From Myxococcales bacterium (lineage in GTDB: Bacteria; Myxococcota_A; Polyangia; Haliangiales; Haliangiaceae): DNA of 64,000 bases. The DNA is taken from contig CANKMW010000016.1 of assembly GCA_947483555.1 (NCBI GenBank), positions 1 through 64,000 of the forward strand. Direction: 5' to 3'. A program made the position numbers and the translations under genes. The notes beneath the pieces are model-generated. The model was not told where the DNA came from. It saw nothing but the letters and a program-made list of their open reading frames with translations, and did no database searches. This document shows positions 8,340 through 16,758 of the stretch, piece by piece (the first letter of the stretch is position 1; every line of letters starts with the position of its first letter).

Positions 8340-9380
8340 ATGTCCGAGCTCGCATTCGACAAGGAAGGAGAACCGATCGAGCTACACGAGGACTGCGAGG
8401 TCCTGCGCGTGCGCCGGTTCCGCAACCCGGGCATGCGTGGCACGTGCGAGACGGTCCGCGAGGACGACGGCGCGCCGCTGTACGTGTCGGTCGACTGCTC
8501 CTTCCTGGAGTTCAAGCGTCTCGTCGGTGGCGAGGCCGGCTTCTACCGCCTCGATCAGTGCGACGTGCGGCGCCAGCCGGTGCCGGACGCGGCGCCCGCG
8601 TACGTGTCGATCACCGAGGGCCAGCGCAACAGCGCTGGCTCGAGCAGTGCCGACTCGCGAGACGACGTGATCCGCGAGCTCGCCCGCGCCAACGCGGACA
8701 TGTGCCGGACGATCGCGGGACAGGCGAGCGACATGATGCGCGCGGCGGCCGAGCTGATGCGCGCCGCGGATGGCGCCGGGATCCCGCGCCGTGCGCCGCT
8801 GCCGCCGCTCGAGCGCGACAACGACGAGGACGAGGACGACGACCGGGACGAGGACGACGTCGCCGAAGAGCAGCCGAACGTCTGGGGCCTCATCGAGCAG
8901 ATGATGCCGTCGATCCAGATGTGGCTCGCCTCGATGGCGGCAAAGCGTTCCTCCACGCCGCCCCCGGCGGCGACGCCTCCGCCCGCGCCTGTGCCGGTTC
9001 CCGCCCCCGCGGCGGCGCCGAGCGCGACGCCGGCCGCGGAGAGCGTCGCCGCGGGGCCGAGCTCGCCGACCTCGAGCACGACCACGGTCGCGCCCCCGCC
9101 GGGTCCGCCGGCTGACTCCGCGGGCCCGGCTCCCGAGCAGCCGCGGAACGCCATGGTCACGCCGGAACAGCTCACGCACCTCCTGTCGATCCGGGCGCAG
9201 CTCGCCCCGCGTGAGGCGGCGATCGCCGAGGCGGTGGTCACCAAGATGACGCCCGAGATGCGCGCGCAGTGGCTGACGGAGCTCTCCGCGCTGAGCGTCG
9301 AGCAGGCCGTCGAGGTGGTGCGCTCCATGATCCCGAAGCCCTCGCCGGCCCCGAGCGCGCCCGCGAAGGACGGGACCTGA
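8340..9380 (+). CDS. Uncharacterised element protein with acidic and Pro/Ala-rich linkers (346 aa)
   Basis: The start is the ATG at 8340, preceded by GAAGGA. The product has an ordered N-terminal domain with Cys residues (about 1-90), a helical segment (IRELARANADMCRTIAG), a strongly acidic Asp/Glu run near residue 170, a short helical segment (WGLIEQMMPSIQMWLASMA), a long Pro/Ala/Ser linker and a C-terminal helical domain (LTHLLSIRAQLAPREAAIAE). Such modular layout with disordered linkers is common in phage scaffolding or adaptor proteins, but no family is recognised. It is the first gene of a rightward operon. Confidence 0.65.
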   Translation: MSELAFDKEGEPIELHEDCEVLRVRRFRNPGMRGTCETVREDDGAPLYVSVDCSFLEFKRLVGGEAGFYRLDQCDVRRQPVPDAAPAYVSITEGQRNSAGSSSADSRDDVIRELARANADMCRTIAGQASDMMRAAAELMRAADGAGIPRRAPLPPLERDNDEDEDDDRDEDDVAEEQPNVWGLIEQMMPSIQMWLASMAAKRSSTPPPAATPPPAPVPVPAPAAAPSATPAAESVAAGPSSPTSSTTTVAPPPGPPADSAGPAPEQPRNAMVTPEQLTHLLSIRAQLAPREAAIAEAVVTKMTPEMRAQWLTELSALSVEQAVEVVRSMIPKPSPAPSAPAKDGT

Positions 9381-9382
9381 CC

Positions 9383-9565
9383 GTGGCCCCCATGAAGGAA
9401 GAGACGCGGACCCTGATCCGGCAGCTGTACTTCGTCGATCAGGTGCCTCTGGCGCAGATCGCCGAGGTGCTCGGCCTGAGCCGGCTGACGGTCCATCGCG
9501 CGCTGGTGATTCGTGGCGGGGTCCGCCGTCGCGTCATCGGCCCCTACACCAAGGAGCACTCGTGA
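9383..9565 (+). CDS. Small helix-turn-helix protein (60 aa)
   Basis: The product contains a clear helix-turn-helix pattern, VPLAQIAEVLGLSRLTVHRA, close to that of small resolvase/transposase-type DNA-binding domains, followed by a basic tail. It could be a DNA-binding regulator or a small structural DNA-binder of the element. The GTG at 9383 or the ATG at 9392 may serve as start. Its stop overlaps the GTG start of the next gene (GTGA), and it follows the preceding stop by two bases, so it sits tightly inside the operon. Confidence 0.6.
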   Translation: MAPMKEETRTLIRQLYFVDQVPLAQIAEVLGLSRLTVHRALVIRGGVRRRVIGPYTKEHS

Positions 9566-10788
9566 TCGCCAAGCCCCACAACGACCGCGACTGTCTCGGC
9601 GCCATCACTGATGCTGTCGTCGACCTGGTCGACCAGCAGGAGCCCGCGCTGGTCGCGATCGCCGAGCAGCACGAGGACCCCGAGGGGCTCGCCGCCTGGA
9701 TCCGGACGCTGCCGCAGCGCGACGACGACGGTCGTCCGTGCGATGGCCCGAAGATTCACGCCTGCCGTCCGGCGCAGCGACTCCGCATCCCGGCCGACGA
9801 CCCCAACTGCGTCGAGCGCGCGGCGCTCTACATCGGCGCCGCAGAGCTACTCGACGACGGCCCGGTGCGGAGGCTCGCCACGGTGAACACGCCCGGCGGA
9901 CTGCACACGTTCCCGACGGAGGACGGCGCCCCGGTGATCCTGGATCCCGAGGCGGCTCGCAACAGCGATGACTCCGCGACGCGCCGGCTGCGGCTCGAGC
10001 GGCTCATCGGCACGGACGAGACGCGCGGCGTTCGTGGCGATCTGGCGCGCGCCCGCAAGTCGAAGGCTGCCGGGTACACGACCTGGGTCGACGGCAAGCC
10101 GATCGACGTCGCGATCGCGACCTACGAGAAGGCGCTCGCGGCGTACCAGGAGCGGCTCGAGGCGCTGCCGAGGAACGCGCGGCGCAACGCGGCGCAGATC
10201 GCGATCACTCCCACCGAGGCCGTCGACTGGATTGGCGAGCTCGCGATCGTGCCGGCCGCAGATCTCCCCGATGGGGCGCGCCGCGTCCGCAACGGACACC
10301 GCGCGCTGCGCGCGGTCCTGATCGGCCAGCCGCTGTGCGTCGCCGACGTCCGCGACGTCGCGTTCGTGCTGGCGCTGGCCGATCGCGAGGCCGACGCCTA
10401 CGGGCCGGCCGGTCATCGGATCGTGCGCTCCACGGCGATCGCGATCGATCAGCTCGACGCGGAGAGCGCGCAGCGATGGATGGCGGCGCGCACGCGCAAC
10501 GCGCCGAGCGTGCAGATCGGCGGGTATCGCGTCGGGCCGAACATCCCGCTGCTGACGGCGCTCGGTCGAGTCGGCGGTCGACTCGGGCTGAAGGTCGGCG
10601 TTGAGGCCCTGCGGGTGAAGCTCGCGACCCTCGGCGTGACGTCGCCGGTCCTCAACAGCATCGAGCAGGAGATGAACCGGGAGGGCCTCTCGCTCGGTCC
10701 GCTCTCGGCGCCGCCGCCGATGCTCGGCTCCCTCGGTTCCCTGACACCGGAGGCGCTCGCCGGCCGGTGGCTCGCGCAGAAGATCTAA
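9562..10788 (+). CDS. Uncharacterised element protein (408 aa)
   Basis: This is the longest protein of the operon. It begins with GTG at 9562, overlapping the previous stop. The first 130 residues include a beta-rich stretch (VRRLATVNTPGGLHTFPTED) and the rest is mostly helical, with a segment LATLGVTSPVLNSIEQEM near the C terminus. There is no signal peptide, membrane segment or Walker motif. Position and size would suit a major structural protein of a virion-like particle, but this is a guess from context and I do not recognise a family. Confidence 0.6.
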   Translation: MIAKPHNDRDCLGAITDAVVDLVDQQEPALVAIAEQHEDPEGLAAWIRTLPQRDDDGRPCDGPKIHACRPAQRLRIPADDPNCVERAALYIGAAELLDDGPVRRLATVNTPGGLHTFPTEDGAPVILDPEAARNSDDSATRRLRLERLIGTDETRGVRGDLARARKSKAAGYTTWVDGKPIDVAIATYEKALAAYQERLEALPRNARRNAAQIAITPTEAVDWIGELAIVPAADLPDGARRVRNGHRALRAVLIGQPLCVADVRDVAFVLALADREADAYGPAGHRIVRSTAIAIDQLDAESAQRWMAARTRNAPSVQIGGYRVGPNIPLLTALGRVGGRLGLKVGVEALRVKLATLGVTSPVLNSIEQEMNREGLSLGPLSAPPPMLGSLGSLTPEALAGRWLAQKI

Positions 10789-10889
10789 ACCCGCGCGGCG
10801 TTCTCGCCGCGATCACCATCACCTCCGCTTGGCGCGCACCGCGCCGCGCGGGATCACGCCCGGGCCTCGCCCGGTCGAGGAGACTCGTC

Positions 10890-11381
10890 ATGTCCAAGCA
10901 GTCCAAGAAGCCCACCAAGCCCGCCGCGCACCCCTGGGTGATCGCCGGCATCGACTACGGCCCGGCGATCGCAGCCGCCGGTGACCTCGCCGCGTGGGCC
11001 TTCGACCTCGCGGCGAAGGATGTCGCCGACTGGCCCGAGGGTCGGCGTCGCGTCCGCACGGCACGGCGGTACGTGCTCGCCCGGCTCGGCGGCCGGTACC
11101 CGCGCTCGACGCCGTTCGACGACCTGCTGTTCACCGCCGGGCTGTTCGCCCGGATCTTCGAGGCGGACGTCGGTCTCGGGATGGTGGACATCGTCGCCAT
11201 CCTCGACGAGCTCGCGCTCCCCACCGAGGTGGTGCCGCTTCGCCCGCGAGCGCAGCACGCGTTCCGCACCTCGCACCGCTCGCCGGTGCTGCCGCTTCGC
11301 CCGCGCCCGGCGGGTGCTGGCGTGCTGCCCGAACCCTGCGAGGAGTGCGGCGAGCTTCCGCGCTTCCGGAACGCGGCGTAG
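10890..11381 (+). CDS. Uncharacterised element protein (163 aa)
   Basis: The ATG at 10890 follows a GAGGAG ribosome binding site. The product starts MSKQSKKPTKPAAHPWVIAG and contains mostly short helices with hydrophobic patches (LLFTAGLFARIFEADVGLG). It ends in a Cys-containing motif, PCEECGEL, that could be half a metal site. I recognise no family. It lies in the operon with about 100 bp upstream spacing. Confidence 0.6.
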   Translation: MSKQSKKPTKPAAHPWVIAGIDYGPAIAAAGDLAAWAFDLAAKDVADWPEGRRRVRTARRYVLARLGGRYPRSTPFDDLLFTAGLFARIFEADVGLGMVDIVAILDELALPTEVVPLRPRAQHAFRTSHRSPVLPLRPRPAGAGVLPEPCEECGELPRFRNAA

Positions 11382-11421
11382 TGCGCGCGCCCGGTCACCC
11401 GCAACACGAAGGAGTGGTCCG

Positions 11422-12000
11422 ATGAAGAAGAAGGGACATCACAAGCACAAGAAGGGGCGCCGCAACAAGCAGCGCAACAACGTCGGCGGGGGCGCGTCGA
11501 TCAGCGGCGCCTCGCGCCCGCGAGCGTCGCGCGGACGTCGCGCGGCCCCGCCGCCGTGGCAGACGCTCGGCGCCGCCGTCGCGGGCGCCGTCGGGGGCGC
11601 GGTGGCGAGCGGCATGCTCGTCAACCAGAAGGTCGCCGAGCCCGAGACGGTATCGATGCTGATGGCGGTCGGCGGCGGTGTCGCCGCGTACCTGACCGAT
11701 GGCAACGCGCGCGTCGCCGCGACCGGCGTCGCGTGCGCGGGCGCCGGACAGTACGCGCTCGTCAAGCTCGGCAAGGCGGCCCTCAGGAAGGCGGAGCGCG
11801 AGCAGCATGCCGCGCTGCCGCCGGCTCCGCAGGCCCCGGCCGCGACCACGCCGCCGGAGCCGCCGCGCCAGCGTGCCTCCGGTGGTGGTGTCGTCCTGGA
11901 GCTGTTTCGCGATGCCGCCGCCGAGCTCGAGGACGACGACGGGCTGGACGGCGCCGACGAGGACACGCCCGTCGAGATCGAGCTCGACGAGGCCGCCTGA
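11422..12000 (+). CDS. Membrane protein with Lys/Arg-rich head and acidic tail (192 aa)
   Basis: The ATG at 11422 follows AAGGAG. A strongly basic N terminus (MKKKGHHKHKKGRRNKQRNN) precedes two or three glycine/alanine-rich hydrophobic segments (about residues 48-115, including AAVAGAVGGAVASGMLV). A Pro/Ala linker and an acidic C-terminal tail (about 160-192) follow. The basic head could bind nucleic acid, and the hydrophobic part would sit in a membrane. Such features occur in internal membrane proteins of tailless phages, but no homology is claimed. Confidence 0.6.
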   Translation: MKKKGHHKHKKGRRNKQRNNVGGGASISGASRPRASRGRRAAPPPWQTLGAAVAGAVGGAVASGMLVNQKVAEPETVSMLMAVGGGVAAYLTDGNARVAATGVACAGAGQYALVKLGKAALRKAEREQHAALPPAPQAPAATTPPEPPRQRASGGGVVLELFRDAAAELEDDDGLDGADEDTPVEIELDEAA

Positions 12001-12073
12001 CCAACCACGAGACGCGGATCGGCGCCTGGCCTCGCGCGAGCGGCCCCGGCCGTCGCACAGCCAAGGAGATCGC

Positions 12074-12517
12074 ATGGACGACTATGACGTGATCTATCTC
12101 GACGACGACGAGCGCAACGCTCGGCCGACCGTCATCGACGGCCGCAAGGGCGGCCGGGTGACGGTCGGGGGACGGAGGCCGGGCGGAAGCTCGGTCGTCG
12201 TGCCCCCGAGCCGCCGCCCCACGGTCATCCACTCGGGTGGCCGTAGCGGTGGCGTGGCCGACCGGCGCGCGGTGGTGCTCCAGGAGAGCGCGCCCAGCAA
12301 GCTCGGCATCGGCGGTCTCACGACCGGCGAGCTGATCGAGGTGGCCGCGCAGATCCTCGCCGCGATCCAGCCCCTGCCCGGCGCGCCTGTCGCGCAGGGC
12401 GAGGTGGAGACCGACGTGGAGAACCTGGTGATCTACCAGACGGCGCTCGCCACCCACGCCAAGCGCGACGAGCAGCTCCGCACCCTCGGCGGGCTGATCG
12501 GCAAGCTCCTCAAGTAG
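12074..12517 (+). CDS. Uncharacterised element protein (147 aa)
   Basis: The ATG at 12074 is preceded by AAGGAG. The N terminus is acidic (MDDYDVIYLDDDERNARPTV). It is followed by a Gly/Arg/Pro-rich segment that repeats the motif RPTVI twice (about residues 17-21 and 48-52) and then by a well-ordered helical C-terminal half (ELIEVAAQILAAIQPLPG). The C-terminal helices could mediate oligomerisation. No family is recognised. Confidence 0.6.
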   Translation: MDDYDVIYLDDDERNARPTVIDGRKGGRVTVGGRRPGGSSVVVPPSRRPTVIHSGGRSGGVADRRAVVLQESAPSKLGIGGLTTGELIEVAAQILAAIQPLPGAPVAQGEVETDVENLVIYQTALATHAKRDEQLRTLGGLIGKLLK

Positions 12518-12532
12518 CCGGAGGCAACGACG

Positions 12533-12862
12533 ATGGAATTCCTCTATCGAACCGCGGCCCCGGCGTACAGGGGATGCAGCTCGCAGCCGCAGCAGCGCAA
12601 CGGACTCCTCGCGGGGCTCGGTTGCTACCTGTTCGGCGGCGGGACCGCGCCGAGCTACCGCACCAAGCACGGGAAGAACGGCGCTGCCGCTCCGACCGCG
12701 CCCCGGTGCTGGTGGCAGGCGTTCCCGGCCACGCCGTCCTACAAGACGGCGCCCAAGGTCGACCTCTCCACCGCGCCCGATGACGGCGCGGCGTGCGAGT
12801 GCGCCGAGGGCGAGATGACCGACGAGGACGTGCCCTCGGAGGTCTACATCGTGACGGGCTGA
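12533..12862 (+). CDS. Small Cys-containing element protein (109 aa)
   Basis: The ATG at 12533 follows CCGGAGG. The product has five Cys residues, including CSSQPQQ near the N terminus and CEC near residue 88, and a short glycine-rich hydrophobic stretch (LLAGLGCYLFGGG). It has no signal peptide and no family I can name. The next 114 bp to the following gene hold no ORF I can support, only a ribosome binding site (CGGAGG) for that gene. Confidence 0.55.
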   Translation: MEFLYRTAAPAYRGCSSQPQQRNGLLAGLGCYLFGGGTAPSYRTKHGKNGAAAPTAPRCWWQAFPATPSYKTAPKVDLSTAPDDGAACECAEGEMTDEDVPSEVYIVTG

Positions 12863-12976
12863 GCGAGAGACGAAGCACGAGCTGAGCGACTGACCAACCC
12901 GTGACGGTCGGCGGTCGCTCGCGCGAGTCCAGGTTCCGATCCGCGATCTCGTTTCTGTTCTTCGGAGGCATTCACC

Positions 12977-13591
12977 ATGGCCAACGACGCACTCACGACC
13001 GGCGCGCTCCTTCTGGGCGGTGGGCTCGCCGGCTACACGCTCGGGCACTGGCTTGAGCGTCGCGACGACGAGCCGTCGCCGCCCGCGGGCGCGCCGCCCG
13101 TCGACAAGCCCGTGCCTTCGCCGTCGCAGGGCGATCCGCGCAACGCGCGTGGCTCGCGACGCTGGTCCCGCGAAGGCCGGACGCTGTTGCGCGATGGCGT
13201 CGCGACCTTCCAGATCGTCCGCGTCGATCTCGGCGATCAGCGGTACGCCATGTCGCCGCACGAGACTGACGTGCTCGCCGAGCAGATCGTGCGGCTGCTC
13301 AACGGGCGCAATGCCCGGGGCGTGCGCGGCGCGCGCGCGAAGACGCCGCCGTATCGCGAGCGATGGCTCGTCGACGACCGGTGCGGCTACCGCGCCTGGC
13401 TGTTCTGGACCGGCACGCCTCCCGAGCGCGCCGTGGTGGGCGACGCCTGGGCGTATCTCGAGAAGACGTCGAACGGCGCGATCACGGCCAAGCGTCGGTT
13501 CCGCACGCGCGACGAGGCATACCGCTACATCAAGGCGGCCTTGAAGCGCGCGCTCGAGCGCGCGGGAAAGGACGACTGCTATGGCGAGTGA
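12977..13591 (+). CDS. Membrane-anchored element protein sharing its anchor with the transglycosylase (204 aa)
   Basis: The product starts MANDALTTGALLLGGGLAGY followed by TLGHWLERR: a single glycine-rich membrane segment (about residues 6-26), then a basic stop-transfer end. After a Pro-rich linker comes a soluble basic domain (about 60-204) with a strand-rich core and a C-terminal Lys/Arg helix. The N-terminal module is clearly related to that of the next gene product (TGAL..GGG.AGY.L..WL). The two genes overlap by 11 bp. The soluble domain is not recognised. Confidence 0.65.
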   Translation: MANDALTTGALLLGGGLAGYTLGHWLERRDDEPSPPAGAPPVDKPVPSPSQGDPRNARGSRRWSREGRTLLRDGVATFQIVRVDLGDQRYAMSPHETDVLAEQIVRLLNGRNARGVRGARAKTPPYRERWLVDDRCGYRAWLFWTGTPPERAVVGDAWAYLEKTSNGAITAKRRFRTRDEAYRYIKAALKRALERAGKDDCYGE

Positions 13592-14678
13592 CCAGGACAC
13601 GCTCGCGACCGGCGCGCTCGTGGTCGGTGGCGGTGTGGCCGGCTACGCGCTCTGGCGATGGCTCCAACCGCGACGCGCCGAGGCGGCGACGGCCAACGCC
13701 GCGGTGGCTGTCGCCGCGGACGCCGTGGCCTCTCTGCCGGGGACGCCGATGGATCCGTACCCGGACCTCCCGGCCACGCCTCCGGTCCCGAGCTCGGCGG
13801 AGCCGCCGGTCGGCCCGGTGACCTCGCCGTCGCAGGTCGACGCGCCCTCGACGTCGAGCGGACTGTCGCGCGAGTTCGATCCGATCTTCGAGCGCTACCG
13901 AGGCAGCATCCCGATCGAGTACCTCCGCGCGCTGGCGAAGCGCGAGTCGGGGATGCGCCCCGGCGAAAGCTCCGGCCCGGCGTGGGGGCTGATGCAGATC
14001 GTCGAGGTCGTCCGGAAGGACTTCAACGAGGCGCACGGGACGAAGTACACGCGGCGCGACCTCCTGGATCCGACCGTCAGCGTCGCGATGTGCTGCTGGG
14101 TCCTGCGCTTCATCATCGAGAGCTACCAGCGCAATCACCCGCGCGTCCCCAATCTGCGCGAGGACTGGAGCAACCCGCGATTCGTCGAGCTGCTGACAGC
14201 GGGTTGGAACGCGGGCTTCAGCGAGAAGGCTGGCGTCGGGAAGGTCGTGAGCTACCTCGAGTCGCTCGGCGCAGTCGACATCGATCTCGACCAGGTCCAC
14301 GCTCACGCGCGCCTCGCTGCGGCGACCCGCCACCTGAGCAACGAGAAGAAGGTGCGCTGGTGCAAGAGCGTCGTCGAGCTCTACCAGCGCGAACGGTCAC
14401 CGCGGAACGCGGCGCGACGTCGGCGGCGCGGCGCGAAGGCGACGCAGCACACGATCTTCGTCTTCCGTACCTACCCCGAAGGCATGTGGGGTCCGGTCGT
14501 CACCCGCTGGTACCGCGCCGATCCTCCGACCACGTGGGACGAGGCGAAGCGCCGGCTCATCGCCGCCGGCTTGCTCGACGTCCGGATCCTGCGCCCGTCC
14601 GAATGGAAGCTCGTCGCGGATCCGCCGTTCCGCATCCAGGAGGATCGCGTGCGTCCGCTGCCGGGAGGCGAGCGGTGA
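13581..14678 (+). CDS. Membrane-anchored lytic transglycosylase (SLT domain) (365 aa)
   Basis: An N-terminal membrane segment (about residues 7-28, TGALVVGGGVAGYALWRWL) is followed by an Ala/Pro-rich linker (30-95) and a lytic transglycosylase domain of the SLT/goose-lysozyme type (about 97-245). The catalytic Glu122 lies in LAKRESGM and the GLMQI box at 136-140. The enzyme should cleave the glycan strands of peptidoglycan. The C-terminal region (about 280-365) is basic and unrecognised. In virions such proteins open the wall on entry; in secretion machines they locally remodel it. The gene overlaps both neighbours (11 bp and 4 bp). Confidence 0.8.
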   Translation: MASDQDTLATGALVVGGGVAGYALWRWLQPRRAEAATANAAVAVAADAVASLPGTPMDPYPDLPATPPVPSSAEPPVGPVTSPSQVDAPSTSSGLSREFDPIFERYRGSIPIEYLRALAKRESGMRPGESSGPAWGLMQIVEVVRKDFNEAHGTKYTRRDLLDPTVSVAMCCWVLRFIIESYQRNHPRVPNLREDWSNPRFVELLTAGWNAGFSEKAGVGKVVSYLESLGAVDIDLDQVHAHARLAAATRHLSNEKKVRWCKSVVELYQRERSPRNAARRRRRGAKATQHTIFVFRTYPEGMWGPVVTRWYRADPPTTWDEAKRRLIAAGLLDVRILRPSEWKLVADPPFRIQEDRVRPLPGGER

Positions 14679-15337
14679 ACGCCCGACCCTTCGGCCTGCG
14701 CGTGCGCAACGACGGCCCGAAGCCGGATCCCGACGTCGTGCGCATCACCGGCATCCGGGACTACGTCGACATGCACACCGCGCTGCGCCTCTACTTCGCG
14801 GAGCAGCGCGGCTTCGATCTCGCGTACCGGATGAAGGTCCCGCGTACGACCAACGCCGATGTCCTGGCGCTGGTGCCGCTCTGGGACCGCGCCGCCGATC
14901 GGTCGCGCACGGACGTCGCTGGCGTGAAGGGCGCGATCGCGAGTTGGCGCCAGGTCGCGACCGACGTCGCCCGACTCACTTCGGGTGCGGACGCCACGGC
15001 GACGTATCCCGAGAACGTCGCGTTCTGGCGAACGTCGCAACGGCTCGCGGTCCGGCTCCAGGTCGCCGCTGAGGAACCGCCCGACGTCGAGTTCGTCGAC
15101 GCGCTCGTGTCGAACATCAAGAAGCTCCCCGGGCGCATCGCCTCGGTCGGCGGCTTGTTGTCCGACGCGGCGAGCGGCGCCGCCGATGCCGCCGGCGGCG
15201 CGCTCGAGGGAGGCACGAGCGCGATCGCGCGCGGTCTGACGCCGTTGCTCAAGCCGATCGCGATCGGCGCAGGGATCCTCGGAGCAGGCGTCCTGATCGT
15301 CGTCGCGATGAACCGGAGGGCGGGCCATGGCGAATGA
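14675..15337 (+). CDS. C-terminally membrane-anchored element protein (220 aa)
   Basis: The GTG at 14675 overlaps the preceding stop (GTGA). About 145 residues of soluble mixed alpha/beta protein are followed by an Ala/Gly-rich amphipathic stretch (VGGLLSDAASGAADAAGGAL). A C-terminal transmembrane helix (about 192-213, PIAIGAGILGAGVLIVVAMN) comes next and the protein ends in a short basic tail. The orientation is thus opposite to that of its neighbours, which have N-terminal anchors. The family is unknown. Confidence 0.6.
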   Translation: MNARPFGLRVRNDGPKPDPDVVRITGIRDYVDMHTALRLYFAEQRGFDLAYRMKVPRTTNADVLALVPLWDRAADRSRTDVAGVKGAIASWRQVATDVARLTSGADATATYPENVAFWRTSQRLAVRLQVAAEEPPDVEFVDALVSNIKKLPGRIASVGGLLSDAASGAADAAGGALEGGTSAIARGLTPLLKPIAIGAGILGAGVLIVVAMNRRAGHGE

Positions 15338-15704
15338 ACGCGCGACCAAAGGGCGCGGCAAGTGGATCGTCGGAGGGGCCGGCCTGGCCGCGCTTCTCTA
15401 TCTCCTCACGCGCGGCGGCGACGGGTTCGGCCTTTCCGGTTCCGGCGCCGGTAGCTCGCATGGCACGACGGCCGCCCCATGTCGCGTTCGCATCGATGCG
15501 GCCGGCATCCAGGTCGATGGCGAGCCGGCTGACGTGAACGCCACCGTGGAGCGTTGTCGCATCGTCGGCGCCGCCGACGTGACCGCGACCGGCGCGGCGA
15601 TCGTCGGAACGATCGAGAAGGTGGTGCGCGCGTTGCGCGTCGCCGGCGTCACCGTTCGGGCGTCGCCGTCGATCTGGGACGTCGTCCCGATGGGGGACGC
15701 ATGA
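15327..15704 (+). CDS. Small membrane-anchored protein with an ExbD/TolR-like periplasmic fold (tentative) (125 aa)
   Basis: An N-terminal membrane segment (about residues 12-29, WIVGGAGLAALLYLLTRG) precedes a Gly/Ser linker and a compact domain. The domain has a strand pattern VRIDAAGIQVDGEPADVNAT and a late helix IVGTIEKVVRALRVAGV. The order strand, conserved Gly-turn, helix loosely recalls ExbD/TolR periplasmic domains, but that is only a resemblance. A pair of Cys residues (about 52 and 77) could form a disulphide. The gene overlaps both neighbours. Confidence 0.6.
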   Translation: MANERATKGRGKWIVGGAGLAALLYLLTRGGDGFGLSGSGAGSSHGTTAAPCRVRIDAAGIQVDGEPADVNATVERCRIVGAADVTATGAAIVGTIEKVVRALRVAGVTVRASPSIWDVVPMGDA

Positions 15705-16753
15705 AGGACCGACACCTGCCGCTCATCCTTGGGGGCGCCGCCGGCGCGTTCGCGCTCGCGTCGCTGTTCGGTCGTCGCGCCGCTGCCGCACCGGAGGCGC
15801 CGGACCTGGCCGCGCCGCTGTTCGAGCTCGGACGCCCGGTCGAGACGGACGTGCACGCGATCGTGTCGAGCGGCTGGGCGCGACCGCGCGGCGATCGACT
15901 GCACCGCGCGCTCGACATCCCGATGCCCGAAGGAACGCCCGTGCTCGCGGTCGACGCGGGCACGGTCATCCGCGCGAAGACGACTGCGACCGGCGACGCG
16001 GGCCGCTGGGTGGGCGTCAGTCACGCGTCGGGCCTGATCTCTCGCTACATCCACCTGTCGCGGACCCTCGTCTCGGTCGGGCAGGTGGTCGCGCGCGGCG
16101 AGAAGGTCGGGCTGTCCGGGAACACCGGCCGCAGCAGTGGCCCACACCTTCACCTCGATCTTCGCGTACCCGCGGCGATGCTCGTCGCCGTCGAGCGCGC
16201 CGCCGGCAAGCCGCGCTCTGGCTGGGGCCCGGAGATGAAGCCGTACGGGTATTCGGTCCCGGGCGAGCCCTGGGTCCCCGTCGACGAATACCGCGCGATC
16301 GTGAAGCGCGAGGCCGCCGAGCAGGGCATCCCGCTCCTCACGGTCGCGGCGCATCGCAACGCCGGCCTCGTCTACCGACCCGTCGGCGCGCGCGGCGAGC
16401 CGTACCCGGAGTGGCTACGCAGCATCAAGGGCTCGTCGGGCGTGTACGTGATCCGCGAGCGCGATCGCGACGGCGATCCGGTGACCGTCTACGTCGGCGA
16501 GAGCCACAGCTCGAGGCTGTACGAAACCCTCACAAGGCATTTTCAGGAGTGGCGACGCTGGAAGGGATTCTGGCGAGACCAGTACGGCGAAGGGCACGAC
16601 CCTGGCCTGACGTACCCGCGCGACAAGGTGGACGTCGCGATCAAGGTGACGACCTCGTCGGCAGCGATCGACGAGGAGGCGCGCCTGATCAGACGTCTCA
16701 AGCCTCGCGACAATCTGATCGGCCAGCCCGCGCTGGAGGAGGTGCCATTCTGA
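15701..16753 (+). CDS. Membrane-anchored M23 peptidase fused to a GIY-YIG nuclease domain (350 aa)
   Basis: A membrane segment (about residues 6-25) is followed by an M23/LytM zinc endopeptidase domain (about 45-165) that should cut peptidoglycan cross-links. Its ligands are visible: His68 and Asp72 in HRALD, His118 in RYIHLS, and His149/His151 in GPHLHLDLR. After a linker, residues about 244-340 match a GIY-YIG nuclease: GVYVI (247-251), VYVGES (263-268), the RHF box, and the terminal EARLIRRLKPRDN with the metal-binding Glu326. All key residues of both domains seem intact. A wall hydrolase joined to a DNA-cleaving domain is unusual. It suggests a penetration-plus-nuclease effector or a virion entry protein. 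The gene is the last of the operon and converges with a SUKH gene 5 bp away. Confidence 0.75.
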   Translation: MKDRHLPLILGGAAGAFALASLFGRRAAAAPEAPDLAAPLFELGRPVETDVHAIVSSGWARPRGDRLHRALDIPMPEGTPVLAVDAGTVIRAKTTATGDAGRWVGVSHASGLISRYIHLSRTLVSVGQVVARGEKVGLSGNTGRSSGPHLHLDLRVPAAMLVAVERAAGKPRSGWGPEMKPYGYSVPGEPWVPVDEYRAIVKREAAEQGIPLLTVAAHRNAGLVYRPVGARGEPYPEWLRSIKGSSGVYVIRERDRDGDPVTVYVGESHSSRLYETLTRHFQEWRRWKGFWRDQYGEGHDPGLTYPRDKVDVAIKVTTSSAAIDEEARLIRRLKPRDNLIGQPALEEVPF

Positions 16754-16758
16754 CGAGC

